Positions 43,095 through 51,567 of a stretch of 64,000 bases of DNA are shown one piece after another. The stretch spans positions 1 through 64,000 of the forward strand of contig JANQOE010000011.1 in NCBI GenBank assembly GCA_028279245.1, written 5' to 3'. Within the stretch, counting starts at the first letter, position 1. Every line of letters starts with the position of its first letter. The position numbers were made by a program, and so were the translations under genes. The DNA comes from Alphaproteobacteria bacterium (GTDB lineage Bacteria > Pseudomonadota > Alphaproteobacteria > UBA6615). The notes under the pieces were generated by a model, which had not been told where the DNA came from, did not search any database, and saw nothing but the letters and a program-made list of their open reading frames with translations.

Positions 43095-43789
43095 GCCGCG
43101 GCCCGATGCAGGGTCTGGGTGATTTGTCCGAGGATCGAGACGGCAATCTCCGCCGGACTCTTGGCGCCGATGTCGAGACCGACCGGGCCATGGATGCGGG
43201 CGATCTCCGCCTCGCCAAAGCCCGCATCCCGGAGGCGCCCGCAACGGGCGTTGTGGGTCCGGTTGCTGCCGAGGGCGCCGATGTAAAAGACCTCGGACCG
43301 GAGGGCGACGGTGAGCGCCGGATCATCCAGTTTGGGATCGTGGGTCAGGGTGACGACGGCGGTGCGGTGATCCGGCGTAAGCTTCTCCATCGCTTCGTCC
43401 GGCCAGTCCTCCGTTAGTTGCACATCGGGGAACCGGTCTTTGGTCGCGAATGCGCCGCGCGGGTCGATAATGATGACGTCGTAGCCGGCGATCTGTGCCA
43501 TCGGGACCAGGGATTGGGCGATGTGGACGGCGCCGACGAGAATGAGCCGTTTTGGTGGGTTCAGGGCTTGTACGAACAGGTCTCCCTCCGCGGCGTCGAT
43601 CCGTCCGGAGCGGTCGTCGTGCAGCCGCGCGCGCACCTTCCCTTGTGTCACTTCGGAGAGGGTGAGGGCGCCGTCACTCTCAGTCGGCGTCACCAGACCC
43701 TGTGCGCCATCCGCAATTCGCGTGACGACCGCGACCGGCAGCTTTTTGATGCGGAAATCAAGGGTCTGTCTGAGGGTGTCCGCCTTCAT
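43091..43789 (-). CDS. XdhC-family protein, Rossmann (C-terminal type) part
   Basis: A 232-residue protein of the XdhC/CoxF family. The NAD-like domain begins RLILVGAVHIAQSLVPMAQIAGYDVIIIDPRGAF (in pieces), with TLTHDPKLDDPAL and FYIGALGSNRTHNAR after it and IHGPVGLDIGAKSPAEIAVSI near the end, the usual XdhC_C pattern. These chaperones bind and sulfurate the molybdenum cofactor and insert it into hydroxylases. It follows the small XdhC piece by three bases, so the usual single XdhC is split here into two genes. Confidence 0.9.
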   Translation of the reverse strand: MKADTLRQTLDFRIKKLPVAVVTRIADGAQGLVTPTESDGALTLSEVTQGKVRARLHDDRSGRIDAAEGDLFVQALNPPKRLILVGAVHIAQSLVPMAQIAGYDVIIIDPRGAFATKDRFPDVQLTEDWPDEAMEKLTPDHRTAVVTLTHDPKLDDPALTVALRSEVFYIGALGSNRTHNARCGRLRDAGFGEAEIARIHGPVGLDIGAKSPAEIAVSILGQITQTLHRAAA

Positions 43790-43792
43790 GGG

Positions 43793-44134
43793 TCAGTCGA
43801 TCCGCTCGACAAAGACTTCGACCTTGCCGCCACAGGCCAGGCCGACCTCCCACGCCATCTCATTGCTGACGCCAAATTCCAGCAATTTGGGGGTGCCCGA
43901 GCCGATAATGCCGCGGCTTTCCATGACGACGGCGCCTTCGATGCAGCCGCCTGAGACTGAGCCGATCATATTGCCATCCTCATCAATGGCCATTTGGCTG
44001 CCGACCGGGCGGGGCGAAGAGCCCCAGGTCTTCACGACCGTCGCCAGTGCGACGCCTTTGCCCGCTTCCCGCCAGGCCGATGCGTGGCCGAGTGCGTCGT
44101 CGCTGCTCAGGCCGCCTGCTGAAGTTTCCGCCAT
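43793..44134 (-). CDS. XdhC-family protein, small (CoxI-type N-terminal) part
   Basis: A 113-residue protein equivalent to the XdhC_CoxI domain alone: ALATVVKTWGSSPRPVGSQMA, IGSVSGGCIEGAVV and a late Cys in LACGGKVEVFVE. The Cys of SGGCIEG is conserved in the family. It should act with the larger XdhC piece encoded next. Its start lies 28 bases inside the coxE gene in another frame. Confidence 0.9.
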   Translation of the reverse strand: MAETSAGGLSSDDALGHASAWREAGKGVALATVVKTWGSSPRPVGSQMAIDEDGNMIGSVSGGCIEGAVVMESRGIIGSGTPKLLEFGVSNEMAWEVGLACGGKVEVFVERID

Positions 44135-45354
44135 TCCGGACCGTCTCCCGTGTCGCTGAGCCGGCTCAGGCTGGTGGTGAGTTGGCTCAGGCTTTCCAGA
44201 TTGTGAATCGTTTGCACGTGGTCGACATGGCCGACCATGGCTTGCGCGCCCTTCGATTTCGGCTCATAGCCGTCGTAACGTAAAAGGGGGTTCAGCCAAA
44301 TCAAGCGGCGGCAGGACTTGTGGAGCCGTTCCATATTGAAGGCGAGGCCACTGCCGGCGTCCCGATCCAGCCCATCGGTGATCAGCAGCACCACCGCACC
44401 TTGGCCGAGCACGCGGCGGGACCAATCGCGGTTGAAGTGGTGCAGGCTGACGCCGATGCGGGTGCCGCCGGACCAGTCGTCGACCTCCTCGCCGATTTTG
44501 GCCAGGGCCTCGTCGACGTCCCGATACCGCAGCATGCGGGTGATGTTGGTCAGGCGAGTGCCAAAGACGAAACTGTGGACGCGGTCACGGTCGCTGGTGA
44601 TGGCGTGCATGAAATGCAACAGCATCCGGGAGTAGCGGCTCATCGACCCGGAGATGTCGCAGAGGATCACCAGGGGCGGATGCCGCTCCTGACGGCGACG
44701 AAAACGAAGTGGAATGCTGCTGCCGCCGGTCCGCAGGGCCGCGCGAAGGGTGGCGCGCATGTCGACTCGGGCGCCATGGACCTGTGGCCGATAACGGCGC
44801 GTCGGCACCTTCATGATCGGCAGCCGCATGCGGGCTATAGCAGCCTTGGCGGCGGCGATCTCGGCCGCCGACATCTTCTCGAAGTCCATCTTCTGCAGCA
44901 CTTCCTGGCTGGACCAGGTCATGACCGTGTCGATTTCGACCTCGGTTTCCGCGTCGGGGTCGGACTCGGGCGTTTCGGTCTTGCCGCTGCGCAGCGCTTC
45001 GGCGAGCCGGCGCGATATCTCGTCTTGGCGCTCGTTCGCGGCTTCCTTCATCGGCGAAGGCGGCAGGACCAGTGACATCATCTGTTCGAGGATGCGCGGG
45101 TTGCGCCAGAAGACATGGAAGGCCTGATCGAAGATCTCCCGCTGATCGCGGCGGCTGACAAAGACGGCATGGAGCGCCCAGTAGAAGTCGTCACGGTTGC
45201 CGAGGCCGACATCTTCGACCGCTTGCAGGCCGCGTAGAACGCGACCCGGACCGACCGGCAGCCCAGCCGCACGCAGCACCCGCGCGAAATGCAGGATGTT
45301 CGCGGCGAGTTTGCCACCGCCGCCCGGCCGTTCGATCCGCAGGACCGTGTTCAC
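44107..45354 (-). CDS. coxE: CoxE-like VWA-domain protein
   Basis: A 415-residue protein. GTG 45354 is chosen because it lies 4 bases after the coxD stop. The N-terminal helical part (ILHFARVLRAAGLPVGPGRV) and the C-terminal VWA domain with MIDAS DISGSMSRYSRM, GGTRIGVSLHHF and LLITDGLDRD match CoxE. CoxE partners the CoxD ATPase in maturation of the [CuSMoO2] site of CO dehydrogenase; other molybdenum hydroxylases may use similar pairs. An acidic stretch (ESDPDAETEVEID) sits between the domains. Confidence 0.9.
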   Translation of the reverse strand: MNTVLRIERPGGGGKLAANILHFARVLRAAGLPVGPGRVLRGLQAVEDVGLGNRDDFYWALHAVFVSRRDQREIFDQAFHVFWRNPRILEQMMSLVLPPSPMKEAANERQDEISRRLAEALRSGKTETPESDPDAETEVEIDTVMTWSSQEVLQKMDFEKMSAAEIAAAKAAIARMRLPIMKVPTRRYRPQVHGARVDMRATLRAALRTGGSSIPLRFRRRQERHPPLVILCDISGSMSRYSRMLLHFMHAITSDRDRVHSFVFGTRLTNITRMLRYRDVDEALAKIGEEVDDWSGGTRIGVSLHHFNRDWSRRVLGQGAVVLLITDGLDRDAGSGLAFNMERLHKSCRRLIWLNPLLRYDGYEPKSKGAQAMVGHVDHVQTIHNLESLSQLTTSLSRLSDTGDGPEWRKLQQAA

Positions 45355-45358
45355 AGGT

Positions 45359-46279
45359 TCACGCGCCGGGTTGACCGGCGGCAATCTCGGCGTTGACCTG
45401 GTCAAGGATGCGCGCCGCCTCGCTGCCGCGCATGCGGGCGATGTCGTCCTGGTACTTCAGCAGCACGCCGAGTGTGTCGTCGATGGCCGCGGGCGTCAGT
45501 TCGATCACGTCGAGCTGATGCAGAGCCGAGGCCCAATCGATGGTTTCCGCCACACCCGGCACCTTGAATAGGTCGACGTTGCGCAGCTCCTGAACAAACG
45601 CGACGACCTGGCGGCTGAGTTTCTCGCTGGTTGCGGAGGCCTTGAGCTTGATGATTTCCAACTCCCGCTCGACCGTGGGGTAGTCGACCCAATAGTAGAA
45701 GCAGCGGCGTTTCAGGGCGTCGTGGATCTCCCTGGTGCGGTTGGAGGTGACGACGACGATTGGTGGTTCTTCGGCGCGTACCGTGCCGATTTCCGGGATC
45801 GTCACCTGGAAGTCCGACAGGATCTCCAACAGGTACGCCTCGAACGGCTCGTCGGTCCGGTCCAGTTCGTCGATCAGCAGGACGGGCGGGCCGGCGAGGT
45901 CTTTCTCCAGGGCCTGCAACAAGGGGCGTTTGATCAAGAACCGTTCGCTGAAGATGTCGGTGCCAAGCTGTTCCCGGTCGTGCACGCCCTCCGCCTCTGC
46001 CAGGCGGATCTCGATCATTTGCTGGGAGTAGTTCCACTCGTAAACCGCCGAGGACACGTCTAGGCCCTCGTAACACTGCAGCCGAAGCAGGCGTCGGCCC
46101 AGGGACTCGGCCAGTACCTTGGCGATCTCGGTCTTGCCGACGCCGGCCTCGCCCTCAAGGAAGATCGGCCGGCGTTGCTTGATCGCCAGGAAGACGGCCG
46201 TCGCCAGGCTGCGGTCTGCGATGTATTGACCGCGGGCAAGCAGGTCGAGGGTGGCGTCGACGTCGTTCGGGAGTTGCAT
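45359..46279 (-). CDS. coxD: CoxD-like MoxR-family AAA+ ATPase
   Basis: A 306-residue AAA+ protein. Walker A is EGEAGVGKTEIAKVLA, Walker B is PVLLIDELDRTDE, and sensor-1 is VVVTSNRTREIHDALKRRCFYYW, as in MoxR/CoxD. It remodels the Mo-Cu hydroxylase active site together with the VWA partner. It starts 47 bases after ydbL and is followed at once by coxE. Confidence 0.92.
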   Translation of the reverse strand: MQLPNDVDATLDLLARGQYIADRSLATAVFLAIKQRRPIFLEGEAGVGKTEIAKVLAESLGRRLLRLQCYEGLDVSSAVYEWNYSQQMIEIRLAEAEGVHDREQLGTDIFSERFLIKRPLLQALEKDLAGPPVLLIDELDRTDEPFEAYLLEILSDFQVTIPEIGTVRAEEPPIVVVTSNRTREIHDALKRRCFYYWVDYPTVERELEIIKLKASATSEKLSRQVVAFVQELRNVDLFKVPGVAETIDWASALHQLDVIELTPAAIDDTLGVLLKYQDDIARMRGSEAARILDQVNAEIAAGQPGA

Positions 46280-46326
46280 CTTATCTCCAGGAGCGGGGCC
46301 GGATGGGCCCGTGCGGGGGTCTGCCC

Positions 46327-46686
46327 CTATTTTTGCCGCCAGTTCCCGCTCTCATCAAGGAACCAGGTCCCGGCCGGGGCCTTATCCAGCAGCCGGCGGG
46401 CAAAAACCCGGCCGACGGCATCGGCGTTGGTGCCCTCTTTGGCCGCCAAATCCTGATAGACCTTGCGGCGTTCGCCATTTATCCGGTCGACCAGCGCCTG
46501 GATATCGCCGCCGCCGCTGCGGACCTGGGCAAAGCCGTCGAACCGTTCACCGACCTGGCCGCTGGCCCGCGGTGTATCAAGCGGGTCTTGGGCGAGCGCC
46601 CCGCCGGGCGAACCGAGAAGGACGAATACTCCGATAAGGAGTGCGATGGCGATCTTAGAAAATCGGGCTTGATTCAATGAGCTCAT
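46327..46686 (-). CDS. ydbL: YdbL-like DUF1318 periplasmic protein
   Basis: A 119-residue exported protein starting at ATG 46686. The signal peptide (IAIALLIGVFVLLGSPGGALA) is followed by the DUF1318 core with VGERFDGFAQVRSGG, LVDRINGERRKVYQDLA and a C-terminal TWFLDESGNWRQK. In Enterobacteria YdbL is encoded with YdbH and YnbE. The gene overlaps ynbE by 32 bases. Its exact function is not established. Confidence 0.88.
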   Translation of the reverse strand: MSSLNQARFSKIAIALLIGVFVLLGSPGGALAQDPLDTPRASGQVGERFDGFAQVRSGGGDIQALVDRINGERRKVYQDLAAKEGTNADAVGRVFARRLLDKAPAGTWFLDESGNWRQK

Positions 46687-46858
46687 CGGCTTGCTCCTCG
46701 AGACGCAGGCGGACATCGGCATCCAGCTTGATGTTTAGGTTGATGGTTATTGGCTCCGTGGGGGCCTCGACGGCCACCCGCGGCTGGCAGGCAGCCAATG
46801 CGGCGGCGAGCAATAGAATAGGCGGCCCGCCGAGCGCACGTGTCGCGACTAAGTTCAT
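46655..46858 (-). CDS. ynbE: YnbE-like lipoprotein
   Basis: A 67-residue lipoprotein starting at ATG 46858 after AGGGGG. The lipobox is LAAALAAC, and the mature part has EPITINLNIKLDADV, the hallmark of YnbE. In E. coli YnbE is an outer-membrane lipoprotein that joins YdbH in an envelope-spanning lipid-transport bridge; the same role is likely here. It lies between ydbH and ydbL. Confidence 0.9.
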   Translation of the reverse strand: MNLVATRALGGPPILLLAAALAACQPRVAVEAPTEPITINLNIKLDADVRLRLEEQADELIESSPIF

Positions 46859-46906
46859 GTCTGCACCCCCTTGCATATAGTCATCACGCGCTTCTGATCC
46901 AAAGGT

Positions 46907-49900
46907 CTAACGGGCGCCGGCGGCGGCATCGAACAAGACCGCGTCGGCGGTGCTAAGCCCTTCGGTGATGAGCCTGGCCAGTTCGTCAAAGTCGCTTTCC
47001 AGGGCGATATTGAACCGGAACGGGTGGCCCTCCAGCACGTCTGGGTTGGCACCGGCCAGCCGCACAATGACCGTTCCCTCGCCGTCCAAGGACTTGTCGA
47101 TCCGCATATCCAGACTGTCATAGTCAAAATCGGTCAGGGTTTCCAAGGCCATGCTGACAACATCGCCGCGGTCTAGTAGTGCTGCGGGTAGTTTCGACCG
47201 GTCGAACTGAACCTTACCTGAACCGGCGGCGCTCAACTCCGCATCGGTAATGGCCAACTGGCCGTCTTCAAGCCGCAGGGGTATCTCGCCACTTAGCCGC
47301 CCGGTCCCGGTGAAGCCCTGGACCTTGGTGAGCGCCAGAAGGTCGCCCAGATCGATGTTCTCGACTGAGAGGACCGTTGCGAGGGTTTGCGGATCGCTGG
47401 TGTCGACCGCTAGGTCGGTTGCACGGATGCGGCCGGCGATGGCCTCGGCCTCGAGGTTGTCGATCGCGATGATGCCGTCGGGCCGCAACTCGAATGTGGC
47501 TTTTACCGGGAGTGAACCGAGTGTGCCTTGCTCGATGGCGAACGTGATCTCCTGCGACGGGGCTGTCGACGGCGGTTGGACGCCCGTTACACGCAGGTTG
47601 GCGTTCAGATCCTTTAGTTTCACGCCGTTTGCGGTGAGACCTAGCGCGTCAAGTTGAACGGCTAGATCCGATCCGATGTTGCCTTGTTCCCATGACACCA
47701 CGCCATCGGCCGATACTGTGCCCACCACGTCGCTGACCCGCGCCGCGTAACGCGGCGAGATGTCGGTGGGTTGCGCCAGGGGTGAGAAGGTCAATGGATC
47801 AAGGGTCAGCGTGGCGCGGCCACTCTGTGCCCGCAGGTCGTGGCTCACTTCCGCCCGTAGATCGAGGCCGGCGAGGCTGTTAGTCAGTCGCACGTCCGCG
47901 TTGATCGCGTCCACGGCTTGGCCCGACACCTCCGCGCGCATTTCCGAGAACTCGGGGTTCGCGGCACTTGAGCGGAGGCGTTCAATCACAGCGTTGAATT
48001 CGGTTGGGGCATCACGATGAATTGTGACCTGGCCGGTTGTGGCTTCGGCGACGACATCTCTAATCCCAGAGAAACGGGCGTCCTCGAACGTGACCGTCGC
48101 GTTGGTCTCGGCACCCGAGATATCGATGGCTGGTGCGTTGATGTTGGCCGTGCCCCATGGGGTGTCGATGTATAGCGACAGCGGTGCGAAGCCCAAATTG
48201 GCCGTAGCCGTGCCATCTCGACCGATTACGACTGACGGGTCGCTGTCGGGCCGGAGCGCGACAAATCCGCCCTTCAACGCGTATGGGTCGAAGGTGGCGG
48301 CGGCAAAGGAGAGGCGGGTTGAGGTCTCTGGGCGCAGCGTTAGTCGGTTGTTGGCCCAACTCGCGCTGGTATCAAAGTCGAGGGTGAGGTTTTGCGCCGT
48401 GATGCTCTGCTGGTTCCAGCGGGGGATGGTGATGCTTCCGGTCACCTGTCCTGACGCCGTGTTCTCGTCGCCCCTGACGTCGGTGACCGCCAACTCTGCC
48501 CGCCCATCGAGGCCGAACAACGACAGATCGGCCGCTTCTAGAACCAGGAATGGAATGGCGAGCTGGATTGGTTGAGAGGTTTGATCCAGAACTGCGCGCA
48601 GATCCGCCTCTCCCGAGATGTTCAAGTTCGGTGAAGTCGCGCTCGTCGCTAAGGCGATCTCCCAGCCATTTTTGTTTGGAGCGATCGTGATGGCGGCGGG
48701 GGTTCGTCCTGCGCCGCCAAACTCGATATCGACGGTGTTGGACACCGCTTCGCCGAAGCGGCTGGTTAGTTCGTCCGGGGTTTGGATCTGGGCGCGGAAC
48801 CCGGGGGTGGCGTCGATTAGCAATTCCTCGTCGCTGAAGCTCCAGTTCAGCAAGCCATGTGCCTCATTGAGGCCGATGGGCAGCGGCAAGTCGAAGGTGT
48901 GGAGATTGATGTCTGTGCGGGCGCTGCCCTCGACATGGCTTGTCCAGGCGGCCGGTGGCTTGGTGGCGGCGACCAAGGGATCGCGCACTTTGGCTTCGGC
49001 GGTGAAGCGAACAGTGCCGTCAGCGGACAAATCTGGCGGCATGGGCAGGAGGCCTGGTAACGCGGTTCCAGACATCTCGATCGACAGATCTGTCACGGGA
49101 AGCTGGGTGCGCAGTTTGGCATTGGCGATGAGGCCCGACTCTGGCGCATCGATCCGCGCCGCGATCTGGAGTGTGCCTTCTGTCAGTTCAGCCTCGATGG
49201 GTACCTCGGCAAACGACCAGGTGTCGTTGAGTACGAGGTTGCGCAGGTTGAGTTGGGCTTTCAGTTGGCTTAGCGCTGCTAGGTCTCCCATGAATTTGGC
49301 TGCACTGGTAATGGTGCCTACGCGGACCTGTGCAATGCGGGAGAGATCGCTTTCCACGACTTCGATCTCGGCTGTTCCGGAGATTTGCCCGTCCGTGTCG
49401 AGCGTGACTTGCAATGCCAGAGTGCCTTTGCCGCTCGCCTCGCGGAGATTCCCCTGGGATTCAATCGCGACGCTCGCCGATAGGCCGCCATCGGTGCGGT
49501 CGATCCGGCCCGTCGCTGCGAAGCCGGCCTGTCCCGCTGGTGTTTCGGCGATGCCGGACGCGTCGATTGCGATCTGGTCGGGCGAGATGGCTTGTAGTTC
49601 GATATCGGCTGATACGGCCGATTGGCCGAACTGAAACCGCGACTGCTGCAAGGTGAGCCGGCGGACCGGTACCAGCGGCGTTCGTTCGATGATGTTGGCG
49701 ATAAGGGCGCTTGGGTCGCTCTTCGATTCATCGCCGGTTTCGGGGACGGTGACTATGAGGCCGTTGAGGTTCACCTGGTCTACCCAGCCGTCCGCCAGAC
49801 TGCGCGGGTTGTAGCTCACCATGATGCTGTCGGTGCGAACGGTTTCGTCAAGCCGAACGTCGCGTACCTCGAGGCCGGTCGGCGCCAAACGAACGATGTC

Positions 49901-50095
49901 GACGTGTGCGCTTTCCAAGCCGGAACTGGCGGCGACGGTCCGAACCGCCCACTCGGCCAGAGGGATGCGAAAGACCCAGGCAACCGCTGCGGCGAGCAAC
50001 ACGATGCCGGGTATGCCCAGCCCGATGAGCAACGACGCCCACAACCCACGCCACATCCCGCCGCGATGCGGCGGCTGTTCCGCCGTCTTCGCCAT
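46907..50095 (-). CDS. ydbH: YdbH-like AsmA-family envelope protein
   Basis: A 1062-residue protein with one N-terminal TM helix (LLIGLGIPGIVLLAAAVAWVF) and a long beta-rich periplasmic body of AsmA/TamB type, with many short alternating hydrophobic strands. The C-terminal region (TKVQGFTGTGRLSGEIPLRL and DNLEAEAIAG before it) matches the YdbH/DctA-YdbH domain. In E. coli it works redundantly with TamB and YhdP in phospholipid transport to the outer membrane. ATG 50095 (MAKTAEQ) is used. It heads the run ydbH-ynbE-ydbL-coxD-coxE and on. Confidence 0.88.
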   Translation of the reverse strand: MAKTAEQPPHRGGMWRGLWASLLIGLGIPGIVLLAAAVAWVFRIPLAEWAVRTVAASSGLESAHVDIVRLAPTGLEVRDVRLDETVRTDSIMVSYNPRSLADGWVDQVNLNGLIVTVPETGDESKSDPSALIANIIERTPLVPVRRLTLQQSRFQFGQSAVSADIELQAISPDQIAIDASGIAETPAGQAGFAATGRIDRTDGGLSASVAIESQGNLREASGKGTLALQVTLDTDGQISGTAEIEVVESDLSRIAQVRVGTITSAAKFMGDLAALSQLKAQLNLRNLVLNDTWSFAEVPIEAELTEGTLQIAARIDAPESGLIANAKLRTQLPVTDLSIEMSGTALPGLLPMPPDLSADGTVRFTAEAKVRDPLVAATKPPAAWTSHVEGSARTDINLHTFDLPLPIGLNEAHGLLNWSFSDEELLIDATPGFRAQIQTPDELTSRFGEAVSNTVDIEFGGAGRTPAAITIAPNKNGWEIALATSATSPNLNISGEADLRAVLDQTSQPIQLAIPFLVLEAADLSLFGLDGRAELAVTDVRGDENTASGQVTGSITIPRWNQQSITAQNLTLDFDTSASWANNRLTLRPETSTRLSFAAATFDPYALKGGFVALRPDSDPSVVIGRDGTATANLGFAPLSLYIDTPWGTANINAPAIDISGAETNATVTFEDARFSGIRDVVAEATTGQVTIHRDAPTEFNAVIERLRSSAANPEFSEMRAEVSGQAVDAINADVRLTNSLAGLDLRAEVSHDLRAQSGRATLTLDPLTFSPLAQPTDISPRYAARVSDVVGTVSADGVVSWEQGNIGSDLAVQLDALGLTANGVKLKDLNANLRVTGVQPPSTAPSQEITFAIEQGTLGSLPVKATFELRPDGIIAIDNLEAEAIAGRIRATDLAVDTSDPQTLATVLSVENIDLGDLLALTKVQGFTGTGRLSGEIPLRLEDGQLAITDAELSAAGSGKVQFDRSKLPAALLDRGDVVSMALETLTDFDYDSLDMRIDKSLDGEGTVIVRLAGANPDVLEGHPFRFNIALESDFDELARLITEGLSTADAVLFDAAAGAR

Positions 50096-50152
50096 GATGG
50101 GCACCACTTTAGCGTCGACTGACGAATCCCGCGAGTTAGCAGAAGCGCGCGG

Positions 50153-50659
50153 CTAGATGGGGCGCTCCATAACGAGGGATGGAAGGCGTACGTCCGGGCC
50201 CATCGGGATCTCGACGAGGCGAACGGTTCGAAAGCCGAGTGCGGCATAGAAGCTCACCGCATTGAGGCCGGCGTTGCATTCGAAGCGGCGCATACCGGCC
50301 GCGGCGGCGACCTCGGCGCAGCGGTCGAAGAGGGCGCGGCCGATGCCTCGCCGTATGTGGGCCGGATGGGTGCCGAAGTGCCTGATGTGGGCGAGTTCCC
50401 CGATCACTTCGCTGTTTTCCGGCCGCTCGCGGGTCCATCCACCGCAACCGACGACACCGTCACGTTCTGTTACGGCCAGGTAGTAGGTGCCGCAATCGAG
50501 CAAGGCGGGGTTGGGCCTAGTCATCAGCGGAAGAGCGGCGGCCAGCACGGCTTCGTCGTAGGCGGGGCTCATCAGGGCCGGGTAGCTCGCGGTCAGAACC
50601 GCCGCGACGGCGTCCTTGTCAGCTGGCGTCGCAACCCGAATGGTGCCGGTGAAGGCCAT
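50153..50659 (-). CDS. GNAT-family N-acetyltransferase
   Basis: A 168-residue acetyltransferase. Motif A is HIRRGIGRALFDRCAEVAAAAG, preceded by VIGELAHIRHFGTHPA; motif B is LNAVSFYAALGFRTV. The acceptor is unknown. It is a minus-strand gene between the coxSLM terminator and ydbH. Confidence 0.87.
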   Translation of the reverse strand: MAFTGTIRVATPADKDAVAAVLTASYPALMSPAYDEAVLAAALPLMTRPNPALLDCGTYYLAVTERDGVVGCGGWTRERPENSEVIGELAHIRHFGTHPAHIRRGIGRALFDRCAEVAAAAGMRRFECNAGLNAVSFYAALGFRTVRLVEIPMGPDVRLPSLVMERPI

Positions 50660-50714
50660 GCCGGATAAGAGGCCATACCGGACCGTTGCACAAGATTCTG
50701 ACAGGCGAAAACAA

Positions 50715-50742
50715 AGAGGCCCCCGCCAGGGCGAGGGCCTCT
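50715..50742 (-). terminator. Terminator after coxM
   Basis: Arms 50715-50727 and 50730-50742 pair over 13 bp with one mismatch (the tight turn opens a few pairs in practice). On the minus strand TTGTTTTC follows. It lies 20 bases after the coxM stop and so ends the coxSLM operon, separating it from the GNAT and ydbH genes. Confidence 0.85.
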
Positions 50743-50761
50743 GAACAGCGATGCGGGCTGG

Positions 50762-51556
50762 CTAGGTTGCCGCCACGGCGCGTTTTGCCATCACGCCAAT
50801 CAAATGCGCCCGGTAATCGGCGCCGGCGTGAATGTCTTCATTGAGACCGCTCTGCGAAACGGAAACACCGCCGACCGCATCGGCGTTCCAGCCGTTGCCG
50901 AGGGCTTGTTCCATGTCCGCTTGCCGGAAGACGCCGTCTTGGCCCGCGCCCGTCACAGCCACGCGGGGCCCGCCGCCGGTTTGGGCCACGAACACCCCGA
51001 CGATGGCGTAGCGGGAAGCCGGGTTCGGGAACTTCTGATACGCAGCTTTCTGCGGCACCGGAAACTTGACGGCGGTGATGAGTTCGCCTTCAGCCAATGC
51101 CGTTTCAAACATGCCGGTGAAGAAGTCGTCCGCGGCGATCTCGCGCTTGTCGGTGACGATGGTCGCGCCGAGGCCGAGGCAGGCTGCAGGGTAGTCCGCC
51201 GCCGGGTCGTTGTTGGCGACCGAACCGCCGATGGTGCCACGGTTGCGTACCTGCGGATCGCCGATCCCGTCCGCCAGCGCGGCGAGGGCCGGGATCTTGG
51301 ATTTGACGACATCGGAGCCGGCGACCGCCGCATGGGTGGTCATGGCACCAATGGTGACGGTGTTGCCGTCATCGGCGATCCCGACGAGTTCGCCGATGCC
51401 AGCGAGGTCAACCACGTCCGACGGGTTCGCCAAGCGCTGTTTGATCGTCGGCAGCAACGTCTGGCCGCCGGCGAGGAAGGTGCCGTCGTCAGCAGCCGCG
51501 ACCTTGCCGGTCGCGTCGGCAACCGAGGACGCTTTCTGATAGTTGAAGTTGTACAT
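50762..51556 (-). CDS. coxM: Molybdenum hydroxylase medium (FAD) subunit CoxM
   Basis: A 264-residue FAD-binding subunit. The FAD loops are FLAGGQTLLPTIKQRL and TIGGSVANNDPAADYPA, as in CoxM/XdhA-type flavoproteins. It carries electrons from the Fe-S subunit to the acceptor. It lies 11 bases after coxL and ends at a terminator. Subunit length is slightly short of the about 285 residues of classical CoxM. Confidence 0.92.
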   Translation of the reverse strand: MYNFNYQKASSVADATGKVAAADDGTFLAGGQTLLPTIKQRLANPSDVVDLAGIGELVGIADDGNTVTIGAMTTHAAVAGSDVVKSKIPALAALADGIGDPQVRNRGTIGGSVANNDPAADYPAACLGLGATIVTDKREIAADDFFTGMFETALAEGELITAVKFPVPQKAAYQKFPNPASRYAIVGVFVAQTGGGPRVAVTGAGQDGVFRQADMEQALGNGWNADAVGGVSVSQSGLNEDIHAGADYRAHLIGVMAKRAVAAT

Positions 51557-51567
51557 GCTTCCTCCAG

